From the NCBI GenBank assembly GCA_002179805.1, contig NAVB01001417.1:1-15869 (forward strand): a stretch of DNA of 15,869 nt. The letters are read 5' to 3'. Source of the stretch: Acanthamoeba lenticulata (lineage: Eukaryota > Discosea > Longamoebia > Acanthamoebidae). Below the pieces are notes generated by a model that was given only the letters and a program-made list of their open reading frames with translations, searched no databases and had not been told where the DNA came from. Positions 8,705 to 15,869 of the stretch are shown here, one piece after another (position 1 is the stretch's first letter; each line of letters begins with the position of its first letter). A program made the translations under genes and the position numbers.

Positions 8705-9688
8705 ATGGACCAGTTGGACCCTCGTTTGCTCGCTGCTCTTCTTGGCCAGGGCGCTGGAGGCGGTGGTGGTGGTCTACCTGCTCTCCCCCGGCCCGACGGT
8801 CCGGATAGCCGAAAGAAGGCGCAGATTGAAGCGCAAATCCGAAACAGCCCCAACGAGCTCTTCAAGACCATCCACCAGTGGCAGGTCGCCAACGTGCGCT
8901 TTGAGAACACGGCGCGGGTGGACACCATTCGAAATCTTCTCGACGACCCCGCCCTGCGCAGCGCCATCAACGTCGTGGACTCGGAGGACTGCTCGGTGCT
9001 CTTTTACGCCATGCAATCGAGGCAACACAAGGCCTCAAGGCTGCTGATCGAGGCCGGCGCCGACGTCTTTGGCACCGTCGAGCATTCGCCCCTGCGCCTG
9101 CTCTTCTTTGGCATGAAGGGCCCCGTGGGCAGCAACACGATGCTCTTCACCAAGTGGCTGTTCAGCCACCTCGAGGCCCAGGGCAAGAAGCAGGAGGCCA
9201 TCGAGTGCCTCAGCCGCCATCCGTGCCCGCTCCTCGTCCTGTCCATGAAGAAGCGCGAACAGCTGCTGGCCATCGAGCTCTTGCTTCAGTTAGGCGTGAG
9301 CCCGGCCATCTCCCACGCCGGCGGCTGGACCGCGCTGCACCACGCCTGCAAGAAGGGCCATGTGGGTCTCACGCGGCTACTGCTCGCGCACGGGGCCGAC
9401 ATTAACGCGGTCAAGAACGACGGCTACACGCCGCTCCACCTCGCCGCCTTCAACGGCCACTGCGAAGTCGTCGAGCAGCTCCTTATGGCCGGGGCCATGA
9501 CGCAGGCGCTGACGGGCGAGAGCGAGGAGCGCCCGGTGCTGAGCCGCAAGACGGCCGCCGACCTGGCTGACATTGACAACCACCCGTACGCGGCTTACAT
9601 CATCCGCACGTGGGACTATTGGCACACGCCCACGGTGCAGCCCATCCCCGACAACGATGACGTCATGACAGACTCGAATGTTGCTTGA
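8705..9688 (+). CDS. Ankyrin-repeat protein, paralogue 3 of 3
   Basis: An intronless gene of 327 residues, nearly colinear with the copy at 5005. The ATG at 8705 is chosen because MDQLDPRLLAALL matches the MDQL opening of paralogue 1; an in-frame ATG at 8642 would add 21 residues (including QKKKKT) and cannot be excluded. A Gly run (GGGGGG) follows near residue 20, then RNSPNELFKTIHQW, ankyrin units (SVLFYAMQSRQH, then SRLLIEAGADVF; GWTALHHACKKGH; NDGYTPLHLAAFNGH), and the C-terminal block RKTAADLADIDN followed by YAAYIIRTWDYW with an acidic DNDD tail. It shares more residues with paralogue 1 than with paralogue 2, although paralogue 2 is adjacent to paralogue 1 and this copy lies beyond an unrelated gene. 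Protein-binding role inferred; partner unknown. Confidence 0.9.
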   Translation: MDQLDPRLLAALLGQGAGGGGGGLPALPRPDGPDSRKKAQIEAQIRNSPNELFKTIHQWQVANVRFENTARVDTIRNLLDDPALRSAINVVDSEDCSVLFYAMQSRQHKASRLLIEAGADVFGTVEHSPLRLLFFGMKGPVGSNTMLFTKWLFSHLEAQGKKQEAIECLSRHPCPLLVLSMKKREQLLAIELLLQLGVSPAISHAGGWTALHHACKKGHVGLTRLLLAHGADINAVKNDGYTPLHLAAFNGHCEVVEQLLMAGAMTQALTGESEERPVLSRKTAADLADIDNHPYAAYIIRTWDYWHTPTVQPIPDNDDVMTDSNVA

Positions 9689-9852
9689 ACAGACTCGACT
9701 GTTTACATGTTTATGAACGTACGAAGTAGAAGAAGAAGAAGAAGAGGTGAAGTTTTTTTTGAATTTTTTTTGTGAAGTCTTCATACATCAGGGGTTGTCA
9801 ACAAAGCACAAAGGATGATGAATGAGGGAGGCCCCTTGTCTTCTAGTGCAGC

Positions 9853-11118
9853 TTAGTTGCACGAGACAGAGTCCAGGGTGATGGTGGGCAGACCGATGGG
9901 GGCCTGAGCGCGGGTGGCGACGATGCCAGCACCCTGCGAGGCGCCGACCTGGAGCGGGCCGTAGGTGGTGGGGATGGAGAACTGGTTGGCCGACTTGCGG
10001 TTGAGCTCCCAGAACTGGGTGATGCCCACGCCAGAGCCGAGGCCGAAGGTGATCTGACCGCCGTTGATGGCCTTGGAGCCAGTGTTGGTGATGGTGATGT
10101 CGTAGATCTGGCTAAAGCCGTTGGCGTCGTTCCAGTTGGAGCCCGAGCGGGCGACGATGGTCACCTTAGCGTTGCAAGCACCGCTGGGGGGAGACGACGG
10201 GGCGGGCGAGCCGACGATAGTCGAGGGCGACGGCGAGGCCGGGGCCGACGAGGCGGCGGGCGAAGTGGCGGGCGAGGGCTGCTGGCTGCTACCACCAGAG
10301 CAGGTGGCCGAGTCGACGTGGATGGCCGGGGCGGTGAGAGCACCGTTGGTGAGCGGGGTGCGGACGACGACGCCAGCGTTCTGCGAGGCGCCGACCTGGA
10401 TGCCGCCGTAGTTGGGCACGAAGAAGACGTCCGAGGTCTCCTTGCGCTCGAGGTTCCAGAACTGGTAGAACGAGGCGCCCGAGGCCAGGGTGAAGGTGAG
10501 CTGAGCCGAGGTGACGACCTTGCTGCCGACGTTCTTGATGTCCAGATCGTAGATCTGGTAGGTGTAGGAGGCGTCCTTCCACTGACCACCGTTGGCGGCC
10601 GAGCGGGCAGTCTGGGTGACGGTGACCGAGCAGCCAGTCGAGGGCTGCGACGAGGGGGCGGTCGACGGGGCCGGCGAGTTCACGATGGTCGAGGGCGACG
10701 GGGCGGCGGGCGAGGTCGAGGGAGCGGCGGGCGAGGGCGACGGGACGCCATCGCAGTTGACGAACTCGACGTCGATGTTGGCCTTGGAGGCCGACTTGAT
10801 GATGTAGCCGAACGAGTAGGACTTGCCGGCCTTAATGCCGCCAGCCTGGATCACGTAGTCGGGGAGCACGTAGAGGCCGCGGAAGTCCTTGGTGATCTCC
10901 CACAGCTGGTCCAAGTTACCGATGATCGACAGGTCAACCGACTTGACGTCCTTGGAGCCGGCCGTGATGGTCGCGCTCCACTGCGAGTAGGCCTGGCCGT
11001 TGACGGTCCACGAGCTACCGAGGGTCTGGGTGATGGTGACATCATTGAGGTTGCAGGTCTGGGCCATGGCGATGGCGCACAGACCCAAGACGAGGGCCGC
11101 AAGGAGGAAGCTCTTCAT
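9853..11118 (-). CDS. Secreted lectin with three CBM49-like domains (Luke-type cyst wall lectin)
   Basis: An intronless minus-strand gene of 421 residues. The ATG at 11118 is chosen because it gives a clear signal peptide (MKSFLLAALVLGLCAIAMAQ, cleavage near residue 20); the frame extends upstream without a better start. Three homologous beta-sandwich-type domains lie at about 22-122, 163-273 and 314-421. Each has a leading Cys and a Cys near its end, and the core aromatics QLWEI, YQFWNLERK and TQFWELNRK. Ser/Pro-rich linkers (124-160, 275-312) separate them and share PSPSTIV followed by SPAPS. This is the architecture published for Acanthamoeba Luke lectins, whose CBM49 modules bind cellulose and chitin in the cyst wall; expression during encystation is expected from that work, not shown here. 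No membrane anchor is visible. It converges on ankyrin gene 3 across 164 bp holding an AAG repeat and T runs. Confidence 0.92.
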   Translation of the reverse strand: MKSFLLAALVLGLCAIAMAQTCNLNDVTITQTLGSSWTVNGQAYSQWSATITAGSKDVKSVDLSIIGNLDQLWEITKDFRGLYVLPDYVIQAGGIKAGKSYSFGYIIKSASKANIDVEFVNCDGVPSPSPAAPSTSPAAPSPSTIVNSPAPSTAPSSQPSTGCSVTVTQTARSAANGGQWKDASYTYQIYDLDIKNVGSKVVTSAQLTFTLASGASFYQFWNLERKETSDVFFVPNYGGIQVGASQNAGVVVRTPLTNGALTAPAIHVDSATCSGGSSQQPSPATSPAASSAPASPSPSTIVGSPAPSSPPSGACNAKVTIVARSGSNWNDANGFSQIYDITITNTGSKAINGGQITFGLGSGVGITQFWELNRKSANQFSIPTTYGPLQVGASQGAGIVATRAQAPIGLPTITLDSVSCN

Positions 11119-11196
11119 GTTGCTGCTGCTGCTAGCTGGCTGTGTTGAAGGCTTGTGTGTTTGTTGAGTGATGATTGTGGCGGTCAAGAGGCCGAA

Positions 11197-11202
11197 TTTA
11201 AA
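11197..11202 (-). promoter_or_regulatory. Candidate TATA-like box of the lectin gene
   Basis: CCTTTAAATT reads on the minus strand about 80 bp upstream of the lectin ATG at 11118, leaving room for a short 5' UTR. It is only TATA-like, and the spacing is the main support. Confidence 0.35.
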
Positions 11203-11930
11203 GGCTTCGCACACACCTCACTACATGGTTCAACAGAGGGAAACTCACGTGAATCATAAAGACACGGCTTAACCATATGCGTGTATTCCGAACTGTAATA
11301 TGTTGAAGGTTGATCACGCAATGCGACCGGCCGCTGATTAGCGGAGCACAACAGTGTCGACGCGAGATCGCGCCCGCCGATTGGCTCGTCTAATACGGCG
11401 AACGTGTTCCAATACTCCGACCATGTTGCGGTATCAACGCGATGGTCCAAGAGCTTGTGTTGTCGCTCGGCTTTCTGGACCCAAGGCCACACACGTTAAC
11501 CGGCGCGCGTTGTTCAGGGACCTTGCGAGAAGCGGTCAGAACGCGAAGAGCCGGTTGGGCTCGCGTGAGGTTCTATTTGAGCTCAATGCTGGAAGATGAT
11601 TCAATCGCTTCAATCTTCCATCTTCACTTCTTTGGAATGTTGGTAGTATTTCGGCAGGCGTAAGAGGTGTAGGACAACAAAGCGCATACTCTGATTACGA
11701 AGAGACTGTTAACCTACCAGGCGGGCACGTCACTCAGCTGGTTCTGCTGTGGTCTGCTCTGCCTTGGCGGCATCTGACGAAAGAAGGGTGGCGATGTGTA
11801 GAGCTGGCGTCGTGACTTCAAGATGCGAAGTTTGCACCTCCCTGTTTGTTGTTCCAACCTTATGAGAACGGCTTAAATCTGCCTCGGGGGGCTACTGGTG
11901 CTTGAGAAGGACCGCGGGCCCGTTAGTCTT

Positions 11931-11942
11931 TTTGGCGCCAAA
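11931..11942. promoter_or_regulatory. Palindromic E2F-like site TTTGGCGCCAAA
   Basis: A perfect 12-bp palindrome containing TTTGGCGC on both strands, which fits the known E2F/DP consensus TTTSSCGC. It ends 18 bp before the ATG of the adenine DNA glycosylase gene, so it would overlap or adjoin the transcription start. S-phase control of a replication-coupled repair gene would make sense but is inferred. Confidence 0.5.
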
Positions 11943-11960
11943 GGGAAATTAAAACACAAG

Positions 11961-14265
11961 ATGGAGGAGGCATCGGATGACGACTTTGTTCCTCAAGATT
12001 CCCCCGCCTCATCAAGGAAGCGCAAAGTGCGCGCCGTTAGCGCGAAGGGCAAGGTAGCGAGCCTAGGGCAACTCTCATCTTCATTCTAAGCTCATCAGCA
12101 TCATCTGTACGCACTACAGGACACAACCACGACAGGGGCCCGCCGAGGGACCAAGAAGGCCAAGACTCAAGCCGCTGGTGCCGACGGCATCCCGGTACAG
12201 CCTCAACATCAGTCGATTTGCCTTGATGAGCTCAATGTTGACTCTCGGCCCGTGGGCTGCCGCGGCAGGACCTGGAGGACCTGTGCGCAGCGCACGCCTT
12301 TGACGATGAAGAAGACCAGGTTCACCGTTTCCGCCGCGAGCTCCTCCGGTGGTACGACGAGCACCAGCGCACGCTGCCGTGGCGCCGCCGCAAGGAGGGC
12401 ACAGCCGAGAACGCCAAGGAGGAAACAAAGGGAAAAGAAGAAGAAGAAGAAGAGAAAGGAGAGGCAGACGTGGGCTATGGCGTGTGGGTGTCGGAGATCA
12501 TGCTGCAGCAGACACGCGTGGAGACTGTGATCGAGTACTACAAGCGGTGGATGCACAAGTGGCCCACCCCGCAGGCGCTCGCCCAGGCCAGCCTCGAGGT
12601 CCAAAACTCTCTTGCTGAGCCTCTTGGCTCGTAACTTCCGAGAGTTTACACGAGACTGTTTGTGAGCGCAGGAGGTGAACGAGATGTGGACGGGTCTGGG
12701 CTACTACCGCCGGGCCCGGTTCCTGCACGAGGGCGCCCGAGCGCTGGTGAAGAGCCACGACGGCCGCCTCCCGCGGACGGCCGCCGAGCTGCGCAAGATC
12801 CCCGGAATCGGGCCCTACACGGCGGGCGCCATCGCGTCCATCGCCTACGGCCAACCCACGCCGGTGGTCGACGGCAACGTCATCCGCGTCCTTTCACGCC
12901 TTAGGCACGTCTTTCTTCTTCATCATCTTGAACACGTTCATCATCATCATGATGACCATATGATCATCGACCAATCAACAGGGCCATCAAGGCCGAATCA
13001 ACCAACAAGAAGGTGGTCGATCTGTTCTGGAAGCTAGCCGACGACCTTGTCGACCCTGAGCGACCAGGTGAGCTTCCCCTCTCTTCAATCTCCAAATAAA
13101 TCGATGTCAGCGTTCGAACGCTGACATCGATCGGGCGGACGTCCTACAAGGCTGCTTCAACCAGGCCATGATGGAGCTCGGGGCCACCGTGTGCACGCCC
13201 AAGTCGCCCAAGTGCAACGTACGTTTTTTATTTATTTTCTTTTATCATTTATTTTCTTATTATTAAACATAATCTTGCTGCGCGTATGGGCAGGCGTGTC
13301 CGGTGTCGTCGCATTGTCGCGCGCGGCGAGAGGCCGAGGCTGGTGGAGAGGATGTCACGCGCTACCCCTACAAGCCGCCCAAGGCCAAGCAGCGCGAGGA
13401 GTCGGTCGTCGTGTGCGTCCTCGAGAGGCGCCGTGCGTCCAGCACCGCTGCGTCGACATCGTCCTTCCTGCTGGTGCAGCGGCCAGAGGACGGCCTCTTG
13501 GCGTCGCTCTGGGACTTCCCGTCGGTCAACCTGGGCCCACACCAGCTTGACGGCGGCGCGGATGGTGAAGCCGACGGTGACGGCGATGACGACGGTGCCG
13601 AGGGCAGCCGCGGGGCGCTCCAGCGTGAGATTGACGGCTATCTCGCGCGGCTGCTGGGCACGCCTCATCCCGTGTGCCGCGCCCTCTCGGCGCCGAAGCT
13701 CAAGGCAACGGACAAGAAGAACGAGAAGAAGGCGGGAGGCAAGCAGGAGGTCATCCTCTTGGACGACGACGAAGGTCATGAGGACAACGGTGAAGGTGAA
13801 GAGATGGGAACCCCGATGGTGGAGCGGCGGTACGTGGGGCAGACGTCGTTCCTGTTCTCGCACATCAAGCACTGGTACAGCGTCGAGTGGATCCGCATCA
13901 CAACTGACAAGGAAGATGATGAAGAAGAAGAAACATCGACGCAAGTGAAGGAGGAAAAGAAGCCGAAGGAGTCGAAGAAGCCGTCGAAGGAGACCAAGAC
14001 CAAGACGAAGAAGAAGGCAAAGGACGAAGAAAAGCCCCCAAAGACGAGGTGGGTGAGCGAAGCCGAGCTGAAGGAGGTGGCGATGCCCAAGGGCATGAAG
14101 AACTGCTTCGAGATTGTTGCTGCCCATAGGAGCGAAAAGGCCCGAAAGCCCTCGTCGAGAAGCGCCACCAGGGCCAAGTCCAAGACGACAACAACGACAG
14201 CAACAACAACAACAAAGCAAAAGAGCATCGCCGCCTTCTTCGCCAAGAAGAAGAGTGACAAATAA
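11961..14265 (+). CDS. MUTYH: Adenine DNA glycosylase (MutY/MUTYH)
   Basis: Seven exons give 618 residues: 11961-12053, 12120-12194, 12269-12598, 12672-12904, 12982-13067, 13151-13218, 13294-14265. The first ATG has a good context (CAAGATGG). MutY removes adenine mispaired with 8-oxoguanine. Visible: [15 protein letters not shown] at 129-143 with catalytic Glu132; helix-hairpin-helix [10 protein letters not shown] at 209-218; catalytic Asp233 in VVDGNV; a [4Fe-4S] loop with Cys287, 294, 297 and 303 (C-x6-C-x2-C-x5-C); and a NUDIX-like C-terminal domain for 8-oxoG recognition ([43 protein letters not shown]). Residues 604-611, QKSIAAFF, are a PCNA-interacting (PIP) box. Basic residues near 20-55 could be a nuclear signal. 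Odd points: a Glu/Lys insert (98-122) inside the catalytic domain and charged inserts in the NUDIX-like domain, longer than usual for the family; intron 4 has a GC donor; intron 5 (13068-13150) holds a 32-bp palindrome. Confidence 0.93.
12905..12981 (+). other. GC-AG intron (intron 4 of MUTYH)
   Basis: The exon ends CTTAG and the intron begins GCACGT. Only this GC donor keeps the conserved RLRAI frame (AG joined to GGCC gives Arg-Ala). The nearby GT at 12909 breaks the frame at the AG acceptor 12980-12981. Confidence 0.75.
13100..13131. repeat. Perfect 32-bp palindrome inside MUTYH intron 5
   Basis: The sequence reads identically on both strands for 32 bp, centred on TTCGAA (13113-13118), with arms ATCGATGTCAGCG and CGCTGACATCGAT. 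The left arm ends in a decoy acceptor (GTCAG, 13106-13110); the right arm contains CTGAC (13121-13125), a branch-point-like motif 25 bp before the inferred acceptor at 13149-13150. In RNA the arms could form a long hairpin. Confidence 0.9.
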
Positions 14266-14266
14266 A
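14261..14266 (+). terminator. Poly(A) hexamer overlapping the MUTYH stop codon
   Basis: AATAAA spans the TAA stop (14263-14265). If used, it would give a 3' UTR of only about 10-30 nt. No other AATAAA is seen in the following 250 bp. Confidence 0.4.
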
Positions 14267-14479
14267 CGGGCCCTCAAGGCCCTTGGCTCGCGGCTCGCTT
14301 TCGTGAGGATGAACCACTACCTCCGGCGGGGAAGCCCTGCCCATTGTAGGTCTATCATATGTTGTCAACTCAGAACACGATGTTGTAGTCCGTCCGGCCC
14401 ATTGGCGTTCATGAGAGCGTCGACGAGCATGCCTTGGCGATGAGCCCTTGAGAGTCGAGATGTAGCCAGAGAATGTTTT

Positions 14480-14509
14480 TTCTGCTGCTAAAAAAAAAAA
14501 AAAGCAGAA
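14480..14509. repeat. A14 tract flanked by a 7-bp inverted repeat
   Basis: TTCTGCT (14480-14486) and AGCAGAA (14503-14509) flank a run of 14 A (14490-14503). It lies about 25 bp upstream of the inferred PPR gene start. It could be a promoter-type dA:dT tract or part of a transcript end; nothing decides between these. Confidence 0.5.
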
Positions 14510-14533
14510 GAGAAAAACAATAGTCTGTGCGAG

Positions 14534-15869
14534 ATGTGGCGGACGTGTCTTGGTGGCAGGTGGCGACCGTCTCAGGCACTGTTGTACACAAAGCACTGTA
14601 TCTCTAGCTCAACACAACGTACTTGCCCCATCTACCATTTCTTCTCGAAGAGCATCCAATTATTCTAATTAAAATGAGAGAGAACTGCAGTGCGAAGCTA
14701 CACGGCACAGCACGTTGATGCAACGCCAGCTGCAGCTGACACCGATACTACGACTCCTCAGCAGCAACCGCCAAGCCTCGACGACTTGTTAGCCACCTTC
14801 CAGCTCCGAGGCCTCGCGGCGAAGCCCAAGGCGCGAGACGCCCCGATCGACCGCGCCCACGCGACACTGGGCAAGGTGATCCTCCGCAACGGCAGCAAGC
14901 GCAAGCGGGCCCTCGTCGCCCTGGCCAGCCAGGACCCGGAGGGCCTCGCCCGCCGGAAGCTGCGCGTGCCCTCGCTCGCCGACAAGGATGTCCTCGGCCA
15001 GCTGTCGCTCGAGGCCGTCGAGCAGGAAATGGCGGCCTTCCGGCGCGCTCAGGGCCTGCATCTGCAGGCCGACCTGCCGCTCCACTGCGTCACCATCCGC
15101 GAGCTGGGCCGACGCCGCGCCGGCCGGGTCGCCGAGGCCCTGGCGCGTAAGCTGGCCGACGCCGCGGCGGGCGACCCCACGCAGCTGCGGAGCCAGAAGC
15201 AGCGCCTCTATTCGGCGCTGCTCGAGGGCTATTGCATGCAGCGGCAGACGGACGAGGCGGCGCGGCTCTACGCCGAGCTCGTCCAGCAGCACGACGTGCT
15301 ACCCTCGCGCCGGGCGCTTCACATGCTGCTCGACCTCCTCGCCGCGCCGCCGGCCCGAGCCGCCAGGCCGCCTGCGCGGAGCAAGGCCAAGACCACGGCC
15401 GTTGATGACGACAACGTCGTCAACGAGGATGACGAGGGCGAGCACGCTGCGGCCGCCGCCGCTGCTGATGCCGACGACGACAAGCGCGAGGAAGCGGTCG
15501 AGGCCGACGCTGAGAGCACGCAGAGGGTCAAGGTCCCGGAGATCTTCGAAGAGATGAAGGCGCGCGGCCAGCGAACGACGGCAGTCTACAACCAGCTGGT
15601 GCCTGTGGTGGCCCGCAAGGGGCGCACGTTGGCTGGCCTCAAGAACCTGCTCGACGAGATGGTGGCGCACAAGGTCCCGCGCAACGAGTTTACCTGGAAG
15701 GCTGTCCTTCAGTGCGCCAGGCATGCGTCGCCCCATCTCGTCCTGTGGAGTGTACATCATGCTCATGCGCATCGTGGGCGTGGTGAGCAGCGGGCCGGAG
15801 GAGTTTGAGCAGGTCCAGAAGCTGATGACGGAGCACGGATGGCGGCCTGACAACTCGGTCAATTCCCTT
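14534..15869 (+). CDS. Pentatricopeptide-repeat (PPR) protein, probably mitochondrial (3' partial)
   Basis: Exon 2 opens after an acceptor at 14689-14690 and has no early in-frame ATG, so an upstream exon is needed. Exon 1 at 14534-14618 joins by a 72-bp phase-1 intron and gives an N-terminus beginning MWRTCLGGRWRPSQ and continuing to LRSYTA: basic, without acidic residues, like a mitochondrial presequence. Downstream are PPR-type helix pairs: LYSALLEGYCMQRQTDEAARL, split here as LYSALLEGYC and MQRQTDEAARLYAEL, then VYNQLVPVVARKG, GLKNLLDEMVAHKVPRN and FTWKAVLQCA. PPR proteins bind organellar RNA; the target is unknown. A low-complexity acidic/Ala segment encoded at about 15400-15520 interrupts the repeats. 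The frame used to about 15735 stops at 15806-15808, while the +1 frame continues PPR-like to the window edge (EEFEQVQKLMTEHGWRPD), so another intron or a frameshift lies between. Exon 1 is the less certain part. Confidence 0.65.

Larger units (their letters stand above)
11119..11960. other. 842-bp divergent intergenic region between the lectin and MUTYH genes
   Basis: No gene could be supported. Short open frames on both strands (up to about 100 codons, e.g. 11492-11184 minus) lack domains and the strong third-position G/C bias of the neighbours. I saw no tRNA box pair and no transposon ends. The left part should hold the lectin promoter (TTTAAA at 11197-11202 on the minus strand); the right end holds an E2F-like palindrome at 11931-11942. 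Base composition is visibly less G/C-rich than the genes. Confidence 0.6.

Noticed and set aside
10318..11148. 276-codon open frame antisense to the lectin.
   Set aside because: Low-complexity Gly/Arg/Asp translation with no domain; it mirrors the G/C-rich lectin on the other strand, which has a signal peptide and three clear domains.
11354..11663. Small open frames in the lectin-MUTYH gap (81 and 73 codons, plus strand).
   Set aside because: No domain, no codon bias like the neighbours, no splice partners that extend them.
13068..13110. A 43-bp intron 5 in MUTYH ending at the AG inside the palindrome.
   Set aside because: It reads into TGA within four codons and would be shorter than every other intron in the window. 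The acceptor at 13149-13150 restores phase and the conserved PGxFNQA motif.
13249..14277. 342-codon minus-strand frame opposite the last MUTYH exon.
   Set aside because: Leu/Cys/Phe-rich translation produced by complementing Lys/Glu-rich coding DNA; the plus strand carries conserved MutY motifs.
14266..14480. A possible small RNA or minus-strand terminal exon downstream of MUTYH.
   Set aside because: No tRNA boxes, no convincing snoRNA C/D pair, and none of three short minus-strand frames shows a recognisable domain.
1..15869. Transposons, insertion sequences, CRISPR arrays, viral genes.
   Set aside because: No transposase, reverse transcriptase, integrase, terminal inverted repeats with target duplication or spaced repeat array was seen on either strand.

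Overview
The window looks like nuclear DNA of an Acanthamoeba-type amoebozoan. Third codon positions are strongly G/C. Genes are packed 100-850 bp apart on both strands, and several are cut by short introns of about 55-120 bp. One gene encodes a cyst-wall-type lectin with three CBM49-like domains joined by Ser/Pro linkers, an architecture described for the Acanthamoeba Luke lectins. The species is inferred from sequence features alone.

Layout. (1) 49-3459 (+): the 3' fifteen exons of a metallo-beta-lactamase-fold cyclic-nucleotide phosphodiesterase with two cyclic-nucleotide-binding domains (Dictyostelium GbpA/GbpB type). (2) 3583-4812 (+): an intronless Sel1-repeat protein. (3) 5005-5991 and 6154-7221 (+): two tandem intronless ankyrin-repeat paralogues. 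(4) 7334-8523 (-): a five-exon F-box/Sec7 protein with the FBXO8 architecture. (5) 8705-9688 (+): a third ankyrin paralogue, closer to the first than to its neighbour. (6) 9853-11118 (-): the three-CBM49 secreted lectin. (7) 11961-14265 (+): a seven-exon MutY-type adenine DNA glycosylase with an iron-sulphur loop, a NUDIX-like C-terminal domain and a terminal PCNA-binding motif. (8) 14534 to the right edge (+): a PPR protein with a probable mitochondrial presequence, 3'-incomplete.

The genes do not form a pathway: cAMP/cGMP signalling, scaffolding repeats, ARF/ubiquitin biology, cyst wall, DNA repair and organelle RNA are all represented. The coherent subsystem is the ankyrin triplet, which has its own conserved N- and C-terminal modules and a duplicated CCAAT-containing promoter element about 90 bp upstream of two of the starts.

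The most unusual non-coding signals are a perfect 32-bp palindrome inside intron 5 of the glycosylase gene, with a decoy splice acceptor in one arm and a branch-point-like sequence in the other, and a perfect 12-bp E2F-like palindrome just upstream of the same gene's start. All exon models were built by hand from reading frame, GT/AG (one GC/AG) borders and family conservation; none has transcript support here.
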